From an uncultured Aquimarina sp. (lineage in GTDB: Bacteria; Bacteroidota; Bacteroidia; Flavobacteriales; Flavobacteriaceae): a stretch of DNA of 64,000 nucleotides. The first letter of the stretch is position 1. Each line of letters opens with the position of its first letter. The stretch spans positions 434,001 to 498,000 of the forward strand of contig NZ_CANLYD010000001.1 of the NCBI RefSeq assembly GCF_947495315.1, given 5' to 3'. Made by a program: the position numbers and the translations under genes. This document shows positions 52,543 to 62,204 of this stretch, piece after piece. Under the pieces are notes generated by a model. It did not search any database. It was not told where the DNA came from and saw only the letters and a program-made list of their open reading frames with translations.

Positions 52543-55395
52543 ATGCCAAAAAACGAAAAACTCAAAAGTATATTGATCATCGGATCAGGACCAATTATCA
52601 TCGGTCAGGCATGTGAGTTTGATTACTCAGGATCACAAGCTTTACGTTCTTTGCGAGAAGATGGAATAGAAACCATACTAATCAATTCTAATCCTGCAAC
52701 GATTATGACGGATCCCTCAATGGCGGATCATGTATACTTGAAACCATTGAATACTAAATCTATTATCGAAATCCTTAAGGAGCATCCACAGATTGATGCA
52801 GTACTACCTACTATGGGAGGACAAACAGCATTAAATCTTTGTATAGAGGCTGATGAGAAAGGAATTTGGAAAGATTTTGACGTAGAAATTATAGGTGTTG
52901 ATATTGATGCTATTAATATTACGGAGGATCGTGAACAGTTTAGAGAGTTAATGCTCAAAATAGGTATTGGTATGGCCCCACAGGCTACTGCCGGATCCTA
53001 TCTAAAAGGAAAAGAAATCGCTCAGGAGTTTGGTTTTCCATTAGTAATTAGAGCGTCGTATACTCTAGGAGGTGCTGGAGCGTCTTTTGTTTATAAAGAA
53101 GAAGAATTTGATGAGTTATTAACTCGAGGATTGGAAGTATCACCAATTCACGAAGTAATGATTGACAAAGCATTGATCGGTTGGAAGGAGTATGAATTAG
53201 AATTACTTAGAGATGCCAATGATAATGTAGTAATTATCTGTGCGATCGAAAATATGGATCCGATGGGTATTCATACAGGAGATTCTATTACTGTTGCGCC
53301 AGCAATGACACTTAGTGATAAAACATACCAACGCATGCGTGATATGGCTATTCATATGATGCGTAGTATTGGTGATTTTGCAGGAGGATGTAATGTGCAA
53401 TTTGCGGTTAGTCCAGATGAACGTGAAGAAATTATCGCGATAGAAATTAATCCACGTGTGTCTCGTTCTTCGGCCTTAGCATCTAAGGCAACGGGATATC
53501 CAATTGCGAAAATTGCAGCAAAATTGGCTATTGGATATACATTAGATGAATTAGATAATCAAATTACAAAATCTACATCAGCTTTATTTGAACCGACACT
53601 AGATTATGTAATTGTAAAAATCCCTCGTTGGAACTTTGATAAGTTTGAAGGTTCTGATCGAAGACTAGGGCTTCAGATGAAGTCAGTAGGAGAGGTAATG
53701 GGGATTGGCCGTTCTTTTCAGGAAGCTTTGCATAAGGCGACACAATCTTTAGAAATAAAGAGAAACGGGCTTGGAGCAGACGGAAAAGGATATAAGAATT
53801 ACGATCAGATTATAGAAAAGCTAACATACGCAAGTTGGGATAGAGTATTCGTAATTTATGATGCGATCCAAATGGGAATTCCATTGAGTAGAATTCACGA
53901 GATCACTAAAATAGATATGTGGTTCTTAAAACAGTATGAAGAATTACATTTATTAGAAAAAGAAATTTCTACGTATACAATTCAGTCATTGACTAAAGAT
54001 TTAATTCTTGAAGCAAAGCAAAAAGGTTTTGCAGATAGGCAGATCGCCCATATGTTGGGTTGTTATGAAAGCGAAGTGTATAATAAAAGAGACGAATTAG
54101 GAGTAAATAGAGTCTATAAGTTAGTAGATACGTGTGCTGCAGAGTTTAAGGCAAAAACACCATATTTTTACTCTACTTTTGAAGCTGAAATAGAAACTCC
54201 TGAAGGAGAAGTCTATGTAGAGAATGAAAGCATTGTAACAGATAAAAAGAAAATCGTTGTTTTAGGATCAGGACCTAATCGTATTGGTCAAGGAATTGAA
54301 TTTGATTACTGTTGTGTTCACGGAGTATTAGCTTCTGCTGAGTGTGGGTACGAAACGATTATGATTAATTGTAATCCAGAAACAGTTTCTACGGATTTTG
54401 ATACAGCTGATAAATTATATTTCGAACCAGTTTTCTGGGAACACATCTACGATATTATTCGTCACGAAAAACCAGAAGGTGTAATTGTTCAGTTAGGAGG
54501 ACAAACTGCACTAAAGCTGGCTGAGAAACTTGATCGTTACGGAATTAAGATCATAGGTACAACGTATCAATCACTAGATTTAGCAGAAGATAGAGGAAGT
54601 TTCTCTACATTATTAAAAGAAAACAATATTCCTTATCCTGAGTTTGATATTGCAGAAACGGCTGATGAGGCATTAGAGGTTGCAGATAAATTAGACTTCC
54701 CAATTTTAGTACGTCCATCATACGTACTAGGAGGACAAGGAATGAAAATTGTAATCAATAAGCAGGAATTAGAAGAGCATGTAGTCGATTTACTTCGTAA
54801 AATACCAAATAACAAATTATTATTGGATCACTATCTGGATGGTGCAATTGAAGCTGAAGCTGATGCGATCTGTGATGGAGAGAATGTATACATTATTGGT
54901 ATTATGGAGCATATAGAACCTTGTGGAATTCACTCCGGTGATTCTAATGCTACCTTACCGCCGTTCAATTTAGGAGAATTTGTAATGCAGCAAATCAAAG
55001 ATCATACACATAAAATTGCATTAGCATTGAATACTGTTGGGTTGATTAATATACAGTTTGCTATCAAAGATGATATCGTGTATATTATAGAAGCTAACCC
55101 CAGAGCTTCCAGAACAGTTCCTTTTATTGCTAAAGCATACGGAGAGCCTTATGTAAATTATGCAACTAAGGTGATGCTGGGAGAGAAAAAAGTAACGGAT
55201 TTTGATTTTAAACCACACTTAGATGGATATGCAATCAAACAACCGGTATTTTCTTTTAATAAATTTCCGAATGTAAATAAGAAATTAGGACCAGAGATGA
55301 AGAGTACAGGAGAAAGTATCTTATTTATTGATGACCTTAAGGATGATCAGTTTTATGATCTATATTCAAGACGTAAGATGTATTTGAGTAAATAA
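52543..55395 (+). CDS. carB: Carbamoyl-phosphate synthase, large subunit
   Basis: 950 residues. It makes carbamoyl phosphate from bicarbonate, ammonia and two ATP for pyrimidine and arginine synthesis. Two ATP-grasp halves are visible, each starting with a GSGP(I/N)-type loop (IIGSGPIIIGQACEFDYSG at ~10 and VLGSGPNRIGQGIEFDYC at ~575), GGQTALNL/KLA loops and the paired ENPR-type (IEINPRVSR, IEANPRASR) metal sites. It ends soon after KSTGESILFI, so the C-terminal MGS regulatory domain present in the ~1073-residue E. coli enzyme is missing. No carA nearby. Confidence 0.93.
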   Translation: MPKNEKLKSILIIGSGPIIIGQACEFDYSGSQALRSLREDGIETILINSNPATIMTDPSMADHVYLKPLNTKSIIEILKEHPQIDAVLPTMGGQTALNLCIEADEKGIWKDFDVEIIGVDIDAINITEDREQFRELMLKIGIGMAPQATAGSYLKGKEIAQEFGFPLVIRASYTLGGAGASFVYKEEEFDELLTRGLEVSPIHEVMIDKALIGWKEYELELLRDANDNVVIICAIENMDPMGIHTGDSITVAPAMTLSDKTYQRMRDMAIHMMRSIGDFAGGCNVQFAVSPDEREEIIAIEINPRVSRSSALASKATGYPIAKIAAKLAIGYTLDELDNQITKSTSALFEPTLDYVIVKIPRWNFDKFEGSDRRLGLQMKSVGEVMGIGRSFQEALHKATQSLEIKRNGLGADGKGYKNYDQIIEKLTYASWDRVFVIYDAIQMGIPLSRIHEITKIDMWFLKQYEELHLLEKEISTYTIQSLTKDLILEAKQKGFADRQIAHMLGCYESEVYNKRDELGVNRVYKLVDTCAAEFKAKTPYFYSTFEAEIETPEGEVYVENESIVTDKKKIVVLGSGPNRIGQGIEFDYCCVHGVLASAECGYETIMINCNPETVSTDFDTADKLYFEPVFWEHIYDIIRHEKPEGVIVQLGGQTALKLAEKLDRYGIKIIGTTYQSLDLAEDRGSFSTLLKENNIPYPEFDIAETADEALEVADKLDFPILVRPSYVLGGQGMKIVINKQELEEHVVDLLRKIPNNKLLLDHYLDGAIEAEADAICDGENVYIIGIMEHIEPCGIHSGDSNATLPPFNLGEFVMQQIKDHTHKIALALNTVGLINIQFAIKDDIVYIIEANPRASRTVPFIAKAYGEPYVNYATKVMLGEKKVTDFDFKPHLDGYAIKQPVFSFNKFPNVNKKLGPEMKSTGESILFIDDLKDDQFYDLYSRRKMYLSK

Positions 55396-55417
55396 TTATT
55401 TGAGTAATATTTATATA

Positions 55418-55440
55418 AATCCCGCTTTTTGGCGGGATTT
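55418..55440 (+). terminator. Terminator of carB
   Basis: AAATCCCGC (55418-55426) pairs with GCGGGATTT (55432-55440) and is followed by more T. Confidence 0.9.
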
Positions 55441-55512
55441 TTTTGTTTGTGAATGATTATGTTTTTAAAACTAAAGAAAGCTTTAACTTTATACTTTTAT
55501 GAATAATATGTT

Positions 55513-56019
55513 ATGATTAGATTTTTTATTCCTGTTTTTATGTTCTTTAGTTCCATTATGGTCGGACAAGTGAATAGTTTGGAAATCCAGAAACAAATCG
55601 ATCAAACTGTGTGGGCACCCTTTCAGAAAGCGTATGAGGCCTTAGATGGAGAATCACTAAACGCGATATATGCAGATGAGGTATTACGTGTTACACCAGA
55701 AGGTATTGATACGAAGAATGTGTTTAAGGGTAAGAACCTAGAACGTCTGAAAGCCTCTAAAGAAAGTAATACAAAAATAAAACTAGATTTTTGGTTTGAT
55801 AGTAGACATACGAATGAAGATACTTCTTATGAAGTTGGTTTTTATAAAATAGGGATTACTACCGATGGTACAACCGAATATATTTATGGTCAATTTCATA
55901 TTGTATTAAAAAAGATCAATGATCAATGGAAAATCACACAGGATTGGGATACTACCGCAATTAATGGTAAATCTATAACAGCAGAAGATTTTGAGAAAAA
56001 GAAATCTTTAAGGTTTTGA
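55513..56019 (+). CDS. Secreted SnoaL/NTF2-like protein
   Basis: 168 residues. Signal peptide ending in MVGQ (~1-20). The body fits the cystatin-like NTF2/SnoaL fold (DUF4440-like): a helical start with WAPFQKAYEALDGESLNAIY and a beta sheet with FHIVLKKINDQWKITQDWD near the end. Such proteins may be enzymes or carriers; no catalytic pair is apparent. It lies upstream of the polysaccharide operon but is separated from it by 83 bp. Confidence 0.7.
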   Translation: MIRFFIPVFMFFSSIMVGQVNSLEIQKQIDQTVWAPFQKAYEALDGESLNAIYADEVLRVTPEGIDTKNVFKGKNLERLKASKESNTKIKLDFWFDSRHTNEDTSYEVGFYKIGITTDGTTEYIYGQFHIVLKKINDQWKITQDWDTTAINGKSITAEDFEKKKSLRF

Positions 56020-56102
56020 TGGTATATAATAGTTTACTATGTCTAGATTTATTATTTATAAATACTAAATTTAGGAATTGTAATTAGAAAACATTCGTAG
56101 AT

Positions 56103-57089
56103 GTGAAAAGAGTTTTAAGATTGTTAATTCAAACAATAGTCATTCTGATTATTGTGTTTTTTCTTTTCGAAATGTCCTATCGGTTTTCCATTATTGATTT
56201 TTATAAAGCCGAATTTACTCATCTAAACGATGCTGATAGTATTGAGTCTAAGAACATTGATTATTTGGTGTTTGGAGATTCTTTTTCTGCAACACAAAAT
56301 AACTATATTGATTTCTTAAGAAGTTCAACTAATAAAACCTTTATAAATTCTGGCGTGCAGGGTATAGGGGTGAAACAGGTTAACACTTTTTTGCATAGGA
56401 GAATACAAAAATACCAACCAAAAAATATAATTTATCAGGTGTATGTAGGAAATGATCTGATAGATGTTGACCACTTAACAAATTATAAGAAGTTACCCCT
56501 TGTAAGAAACATATATTGGGATGTATCGGATTTGTTTTTGAGTAGTTCTTATATTAATTATAAGTTAGGATATTTTAAGTCAAGAATTAAGCAGATTAAT
56601 AAGACTTTTAATGACGAAAGATTTAGTGTAAAAGATTATAATCAGCGAAGTAAACTATATTTTGAGTCAGATTCAGAATACTTATATAAATCTGTAATGA
56701 CTGGAGGAAATTTTGAAAATAGATATTCTATTTGGATTACTGAACTAAAAGAATTTGTAGAGAATATACCAACTGATGTTAATATTTTTATTGTTTTTAT
56801 TCCGCATTGTTCGCAATTAAATTCTTTTTATTTTAATAATATGCGTCAGCTAGGAGCAAAATTTTCTGAAGAAAATGAATTTAAAAAAATAGGGTATGAT
56901 TTCTTTGAAAAAGCGTCTCTAGATGTAAAACAATATCAAAATGTAATAGTATTAAATCCTTTACAACAATTAAGAGAAGTAGATGCTAAAGAGAAAAGAC
57001 TTTATTATCTTAACGATCCTCATTTAAATAAAGAGGGGCAAGAGGTTTTAGGAGCTTTTTTAAAGCAAGAATTATTATCAAACAAATAA
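56103..57089 (+). CDS. Membrane-anchored SGNH-like protein
   Basis: 328 residues from a GTG start. One N-terminal membrane helix (LIQTIVILIIVFFLFEMSY) anchors a domain outside. SGNH features: YLVFGDSFSATQ (Ser nucleophile in GDSF) and YYLNDPHLNKEGQ with the Asp-x-His pair. This fits an esterase or O-acyltransferase partner acting on exported sugars. First gene of the polysaccharide-modification operon and only three bases before the carbamoyltransferase, so the two are probably translated together. Confidence 0.75.
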   Translation: MKRVLRLLIQTIVILIIVFFLFEMSYRFSIIDFYKAEFTHLNDADSIESKNIDYLVFGDSFSATQNNYIDFLRSSTNKTFINSGVQGIGVKQVNTFLHRRIQKYQPKNIIYQVYVGNDLIDVDHLTNYKKLPLVRNIYWDVSDLFLSSSYINYKLGYFKSRIKQINKTFNDERFSVKDYNQRSKLYFESDSEYLYKSVMTGGNFENRYSIWITELKEFVENIPTDVNIFIVFIPHCSQLNSFYFNNMRQLGAKFSEENEFKKIGYDFFEKASLDVKQYQNVIVLNPLQQLREVDAKEKRLYYLNDPHLNKEGQEVLGAFLKQELLSNK

Positions 57090-57092
57090 AAT

Positions 57093-58844
57093 GTGAGTTA
57101 TATTTTAGGGATTTCAGCGTTTTATCACGATTCAGCAGCTTGTTTACTTAAAAATGGTAGAATTATAGCCGCTGCTCAAGAAGAACGTTTTACTAGAAAA
57201 AAACACGATCCTTCTTTTCCTAAAAAGGCAATCGAATTTTGTTTAAAAGAAGGTAGAATTGATATAGAGTCTATTCCTGTAATCGTTTTTTATGAGAAAC
57301 CTTTTTTGAAATTCGATAGAATTATTAATTCTATTCAATCTAATACTCCTTTTGGTTTTTCTTTTTTTAGAAAATCTATTAAATCTTGGACAAAAACGAA
57401 GCTATGGATTCCTGTAATCATTAAAAAGGAATTAGCATATTCTGGAAAAATCCTGTTTACCGAGCATCACGAATCACATGCCGCCGGCACTTTCTTTTCT
57501 TCGCCCTTTTCTGAAAGCGCTATTGTAACTATAGATGGAGTAGGAGAGAAAGCTTGTACTACCATCGGAATAGGAAAAGAAAATCAGGTAAAGATTATAA
57601 AAGAACAACAGTATCCACATTCGTTTGGTCTTTTATACAGTGCATTTACACAGTATTGTGGTTTCAAAGTTAATTCTGGAGAATATAAGTTAATGGGATT
57701 GGCTCCGTATGGAAAACCGGTGTATAAAGATTTAATCCTTAAGCATTTTGTAACTATCACGGATACGGCAGAGGTAGTGTTAAATCTAAAATATTTTTCA
57801 TTTGATAAAGGGGAATCGACAATTAATAATGCGTTTTGTGATGTTTTAGGTCAGAAAGCAAGAAAACCTAGTGGAGAAATGACATCGTTTTATTGTGACA
57901 TGGCAAGTTCTATACAATCAATTACCGAGGATTTTCTTTTAGAATTACTTAAGTATACAAAGAAAATAACTCAATCTGAAAATATATGTTTATCAGGAGG
58001 TGTAGCTCTAAATTGTAAAGCAAATGGAGAGTTGCTTACAAAGGATATATTTAAAAACATGTGGGTGCAGCCTGCATCTGGTGATAGCGGAGGAGCAATT
58101 GGAGCTGCTTTTGTAGGATGGTATCATTATATGAAAAATGAAAGAAATTATATCGATAATACATTGACGGATCAGGCTTATCTAGGAATTAGTTATAGTA
58201 ATGAAGACATAGAAAACACTTTAAAAGAACATCGGATTGATTATAGCTTAGTCAATGATGAAAAACTTTGTGATGAAGTTTCAACTCAACTTAAGGATAA
58301 AAAGATAATAGGTTGGTTTCAGGGTAAAATGGAATTTGGTCCTAGGGCTTTAGGTAATCGAAGTATTTTGGCCAGTCCATTATACAGTGATATGAAAAAG
58401 CATGTGAATTTGCGTATCAAAAAAAGAGAAGGATTTAGACCCTTTGCACCAATAGTATTAGAAGAAAAAGCTAAAGATTGGTTTTCAGATATAATATCCT
58501 CTAAATACATGCTTTTCACATTTAGAAGTGATAGGAAAGAAAAAATACCATCTTGTATTCATGAGGATGGAACGGCGAGAGTACAAACTCTTTCTTCAGA
58601 TGAAAACCCATTATTACATCTGTTAATTTCCTCCTTTGAACAGAAGACTTCTTGTCCTGTATTGATAAATACATCATTTAATGTTAGAGGAGAACCCATA
58701 GTTGCTTCTCCGTTAGATGCGTTAAAATGTTTTTTTCAGACAGAAATGGATATATTGGTACTAGGAAATTATATCATACAAAAAGAAAACAACAACAATG
58801 TTGATGAAATTCTTTCTAAACAAATAGAATATGAGTTGGATTAA
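57093..58844 (+). CDS. O-carbamoyltransferase (NodU/CmcH family)
   Basis: 583 residues from a GTG start. It moves a carbamoyl group from carbamoyl phosphate, via carbamoyl-AMP, to an acceptor hydroxyl. The N-terminal Kae1-like domain shows GISAFYHDSAACLL, LFTEHHESHAAGTFF and VTIDGVGE; further on are LSGGVALNCKAN and the C-terminal domain FGPRALGNRSILA. The acceptor is presumably a sugar of the surface polysaccharide, by context. It overlaps the next gene (SxtJ) by 14 bases, consistent with one operon. Confidence 0.9.
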   Translation: MSYILGISAFYHDSAACLLKNGRIIAAAQEERFTRKKHDPSFPKKAIEFCLKEGRIDIESIPVIVFYEKPFLKFDRIINSIQSNTPFGFSFFRKSIKSWTKTKLWIPVIIKKELAYSGKILFTEHHESHAAGTFFSSPFSESAIVTIDGVGEKACTTIGIGKENQVKIIKEQQYPHSFGLLYSAFTQYCGFKVNSGEYKLMGLAPYGKPVYKDLILKHFVTITDTAEVVLNLKYFSFDKGESTINNAFCDVLGQKARKPSGEMTSFYCDMASSIQSITEDFLLELLKYTKKITQSENICLSGGVALNCKANGELLTKDIFKNMWVQPASGDSGGAIGAAFVGWYHYMKNERNYIDNTLTDQAYLGISYSNEDIENTLKEHRIDYSLVNDEKLCDEVSTQLKDKKIIGWFQGKMEFGPRALGNRSILASPLYSDMKKHVNLRIKKREGFRPFAPIVLEEKAKDWFSDIISSKYMLFTFRSDRKEKIPSCIHEDGTARVQTLSSDENPLLHLLISSFEQKTSCPVLINTSFNVRGEPIVASPLDALKCFFQTEMDILVLGNYIIQKENNNNVDEILSKQIEYELD

Positions 58845-59238
58845 AGGTGTTGTACGTATTGTTCAGGATAATAGCAGTGTTAAAAGAAAGCAACAACAGT
58901 TTGGAGGATTATTACTTGTACTATTATTATTAATTTTTTGTGTCTCAGTATATAAAGATGGGTTGTTGTTTAATCCAAAACAAATCTATATAGGAATAAG
59001 TTTTTCTTTACTATTAATTATTACTCTTTTACTACCAATACTGTTTTATCCTTTTCTGTTTGTTTGGTTATTTATTGGTAATATTTTGGGAGAGATGAGT
59101 TCTTTTGTTATTTTAGGGATAGTCTATTACTTACTTTTTTTCCCAATTACATTTGTTTTAAAAATTACAAATAAGAAAAAAATAACTACTGGATGGATAG
59201 ATAAAGAAGAAAGTATCGATTATGAAAAACTATATTAG
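58831..59238 (+). CDS. SxtJ family membrane protein
   Basis: 135 residues with three membrane helices (~25-43, 52-74, 78-107). The N-terminal SSVKRKQQQFGGLLLVLLLL and following helices match SxtJ, a family commonly found next to carbamoyltransferases in polysaccharide and toxin clusters. Function unknown; a membrane partner of the carbamoyltransferase is likely from the constant gene order. It overlaps the preceding gene and is two bases before the DUF5989 gene. Confidence 0.85.
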   Translation: MSWIKGVVRIVQDNSSVKRKQQQFGGLLLVLLLLIFCVSVYKDGLLFNPKQIYIGISFSLLLIITLLLPILFYPFLFVWLFIGNILGEMSSFVILGIVYYLLFFPITFVLKITNKKKITTGWIDKEESIDYEKLY

Positions 59239-59240
59239 CA

Positions 59241-59399
59241 ATGAATAAATCAGGGATATTTTTAGAGTTTTTGAAGTTTTTGATGCATCAAAAAAAATAT
59301 TGGTTAATCCCAATTATTATTGTTTTAGTCTTATTAGGAGCTTTATTAGTTTTTACAGAGAATTCTGTAGTATCTCCTTTTGTATATTCTTTATTTTAA
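59241..59399 (+). CDS. DUF5989 family small membrane protein
   Basis: 52 residues, too short for most gene callers: MNKSGIFLEFLKFLMHQKKY followed by a single membrane helix (WLIPIIIVLVLLGALLVFTE) and a short end PFVYSLF. It matches the DUF5989 pattern and sits just after the SxtJ gene, its usual place. Probably a small subunit of the carbamoylation or export complex, by association only. Confidence 0.85.
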   Translation: MNKSGIFLEFLKFLMHQKKYWLIPIIIVLVLLGALLVFTENSVVSPFVYSLF

Positions 59400-59453
59400 A
59401 AATACATATAAAAGAAGGATCATTTTAATAATGAAAATAAAATATTAACTTAA

Positions 59454-59996
59454 TTGAAACCAGTTTTTATTCTTTTAACAGGTTTGTCCGGTAGTGGAAA
59501 AACAACTTTGGCAAAGGGTTTAATGAATTATTATTCGAACTTAGAAAACAAAGTTTGCCATTTGGATGGAGATGATTTGCGTAAGGCATTGCATTGTAAT
59601 TTAGGTTTTAGTAAGGAAGATAGACATAAGCAGTTAATGTTAACAGCAGAATTATCTCTCTCTTATCTTGAGAAAGGAATCAGTGTAATTGTTTCTCTAA
59701 TAGCTCCATATAATGATCATAGAGTAGCTGCGCAGAAGTTTATAGAAAATAAAGGCTTTGAATTTGAACTTGTATATGTTGATTGCCCTATTAAAATATG
59801 CATAAAAAGAGATCCTAAAGGGCTTTATAAAAAAGTACTAAAAGGAGAAATAAAAAATTTCACTGGAATTGATGATCCGTACGAACCTCCTAAACATGCT
59901 GATTTACATTTACAAACTGAAAAAGTAAATTATCAGGATTCATTGCAAAAAATGATTGAACATAATTTTATTAAAACTAAACAAGAAAAATTATAA
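59454..59996 (+). CDS. cysC: Adenylylsulfate kinase
   Basis: 180 residues from a TTG start. It phosphorylates APS to PAPS, the sulfate donor. P-loop GLSGSGKTT at ~10-18, then the APS-binding segment LDGDDLRKALHCNLGFSKED and FTGIDDPYEPPKHADL, all standard. It lies 54 bp after the DUF5989 gene and 58 bp before a sulfotransferase, so it probably supplies PAPS for sulfating the polysaccharide. No ATP sulfurylase (cysD/cysN) is in the window. Confidence 0.93.
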   Translation: MKPVFILLTGLSGSGKTTLAKGLMNYYSNLENKVCHLDGDDLRKALHCNLGFSKEDRHKQLMLTAELSLSYLEKGISVIVSLIAPYNDHRVAAQKFIENKGFEFELVYVDCPIKICIKRDPKGLYKKVLKGEIKNFTGIDDPYEPPKHADLHLQTEKVNYQDSLQKMIEHNFIKTKQEKL

Positions 59997-60054
59997 AATA
60001 GAGTTACATTTTTTTTGAATAATATATATACTTGGTACAAACTTATATACTGAA

Positions 60055-60738
60055 ATGGCAAGTAAAAGAATTAATTATCTTTTGGTAATGGGACATATGA
60101 GGAGTAGATCTTCCTTATTGACTCATATACTTCTTTCACATCCGACTATGATTGGGCTTGGAGAAAGTAACGCAATATATGAGAGCAATTTGAAATTGCT
60201 TTATATGAAATCTAAGACACTACTAAAGAATAAGTCTATCAATTTTTTTAAGAAAGTCTATGTAGATCAAATAAATCATAATTCTAAAACTCCTAATCCA
60301 AAGATTTTTCAAAAGAAGAACCTTAAAGTTATTATTCTAACACGACCTCCTGATGCATCAGTGGCTAGTATTATGACTCTTACTAAAAAACATTACACTC
60401 CATGGTCAGACGAAAAATCGAAAAAATATTATTATGATCGGATGTCTTATCTAATTCAGTTGAAAGAAAAATTATCTGATGATCAATGTTTAGTGATAAA
60501 CTCAGATGAATTGGTGAGTACTCCAAGTGTGATTTTAAATCAAATAGGTGAGTTTTTAGATATGTCAACTCCTCTTAAATCTGAATATGAAACTTTTAAT
60601 TTTACTGGAATCAGTGGAGATCCTAGTGCTAATATAAAAGAAGGGAAAATTATAAATAATTCGAATTATATTGATCCTGATACATCCAAGTATCCACAAG
60701 AATATAAATTGTTCAATGAATTGATTCAGATGCAATAA
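60055..60738 (+). CDS. Sulfotransferase
   Basis: 227 residues. PAPS-binding features: the 5'-phosphosulfate loop GHMRSRSSLLTHILLSHP near residues 13-30 (GxxRSxS/T form) and a 3'-phosphate motif-like VINSDELVSTPSVILNQIGE near 148-167. RPPDASVASIM resembles the conserved Arg-Ser region that also contacts PAPS. The acceptor is unknown; with cysC next door and polysaccharide genes around, sulfation of a surface glycan is most likely. Last clear gene of the plus-strand operon. Confidence 0.82.
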   Translation: MASKRINYLLVMGHMRSRSSLLTHILLSHPTMIGLGESNAIYESNLKLLYMKSKTLLKNKSINFFKKVYVDQINHNSKTPNPKIFQKKNLKVIILTRPPDASVASIMTLTKKHYTPWSDEKSKKYYYDRMSYLIQLKEKLSDDQCLVINSDELVSTPSVILNQIGEFLDMSTPLKSEYETFNFTGISGDPSANIKEGKIINNSNYIDPDTSKYPQEYKLFNELIQMQ

Positions 60739-60840
60739 ACGATGATCTTATTATGATCAATTGTAGTAAATGTCTTTTTTTAATAAATTATGATTCATCT
60801 AATATGATGTTTTATAATAGAATATAATATTAGTTTTAAA

Positions 60841-61974
60841 CTAATTAATAGTATCAATTGATTTAATAATATCATTAGCAATAATTTCACTAATTATCGA
60901 ATTACCATATTCAGAAATATGGCAATTATCAATGAAGATATTTTCTTTGTTATTATTAAAACAGTTACTGACATCTTTAAAATAATTTGAGTTTTGTAAT
61001 ATCGAATCAGAAATCATTTGTTGATATAGTTTTTTAAATACAATATTTAAACCTTTTTGTTTATTAAATTGAATATTTTCATATTCGGTTTTATGTTTTT
61101 TAGTATAAACAGAAGGTTGCAGATAGTTAAATACTTTAAAATCATATTGGTTGCCGATAGCGTCTATAATTTTTATATTATTTCTATAATTTTTTATGAC
61201 TTCATTAAGTATTGAATCGTTTAAAACAGTAGAATAATTTACTTCTGCTGCTGGCGTTAATTTACTTTGTATTTTTTTTATGGTAGTATTAATATTACTT
61301 GATTTAAGAGCTAATTTTAGTTGTTTTTTTGAATTTTTGATTGCTTCATATGATTTTTTTATTGGCTCTTGTACATTTTTAGAATAATTAGGAAACTTTA
61401 AAAGCACTTCATTAAAACCGTCATAAAATATGACAATGTCTGGTTTTTTTTCTTTTTTTAATGCTTCTATTAGCAGTGCTGTTTCCTGAGATCTGCTATA
61501 AGCGGGAACACCATAGTTAGTGACATAGAATTTTTTTGCAGGTACTTTTTCGTTTAATTCTTTGGATATTAATGAAGGTATTGTCATACTATCTCTAGCT
61601 CCATCGCCAAACATAGTAGAGCCACCAAAACAATAGATAGTATACGTAGAATCAGTTATGAAAGAGTCTTTGTTAATAGTTTTTCTGTTTCCCTGTTGAT
61701 TTATATTTATTGTTTTACCTTGATACGATTTAAGTTTGTATTTGGTAAATGGATCCCATTCATACGTTAACTTATGATAATCAATATAAAATTGTTTAAT
61801 AAATGGAGTATCTTTTTCAGAATATGAATTGGATCTTAAGATACGATCTACTTTATTTGATTGATGCCGGGATTTCCTGTTTTCAAAAAAAAGGCCAAGT
61901 ATAATTTCTAATATGATTAGTAGAAGAAATGATATAAAGGTTATGACAATGAAATCCTGAATTTTATTTTTCAT
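60841..61974 (-). CDS. Membrane-anchored SGNH/GDSL-like protein
   Basis: 377 residues. One membrane helix near the N-terminus (IVITFISFLLLIILEIILGL). SGNH pattern: FGGSTMFGDGARDS holds the Ser nucleophile, VIFYDGFNEVLLKF the Asn-bearing block III, and FIDNCHISEYGN an Asp-x-x-His pair. It would hydrolyse or transfer an ester outside the membrane. It faces the other way from the operon, so it has its own promoter, in the 230-bp gap 61975-62204 where I see nothing else definite. Confidence 0.78.
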   Translation of the reverse strand: MKNKIQDFIVITFISFLLLIILEIILGLFFENRKSRHQSNKVDRILRSNSYSEKDTPFIKQFYIDYHKLTYEWDPFTKYKLKSYQGKTININQQGNRKTINKDSFITDSTYTIYCFGGSTMFGDGARDSMTIPSLISKELNEKVPAKKFYVTNYGVPAYSRSQETALLIEALKKEKKPDIVIFYDGFNEVLLKFPNYSKNVQEPIKKSYEAIKNSKKQLKLALKSSNINTTIKKIQSKLTPAAEVNYSTVLNDSILNEVIKNYRNNIKIIDAIGNQYDFKVFNYLQPSVYTKKHKTEYENIQFNKQKGLNIVFKKLYQQMISDSILQNSNYFKDVSNCFNNNKENIFIDNCHISEYGNSIISEIIANDIIKSIDTIN

Positions 61975-62204
61975 ACTAATAAAGAAGAGTTATGTGTCAA
62001 AAGAAATGTTGATTTTTGTAAATACTAACAAAAAATATCTAATAAAATTTGTTATCAATTAATATAGGACGTAAGAGTTTGTTTTTAGATAATTAATTAA
62101 ATTTAGTTATAATCTTTAATATCTATTAGGAATTTAAAACAATTATTTAGTCTTTATAAATACTTAAAGAAGGATTTGTTATCATCGAATTTTAGTTTGT
62201 AAAC

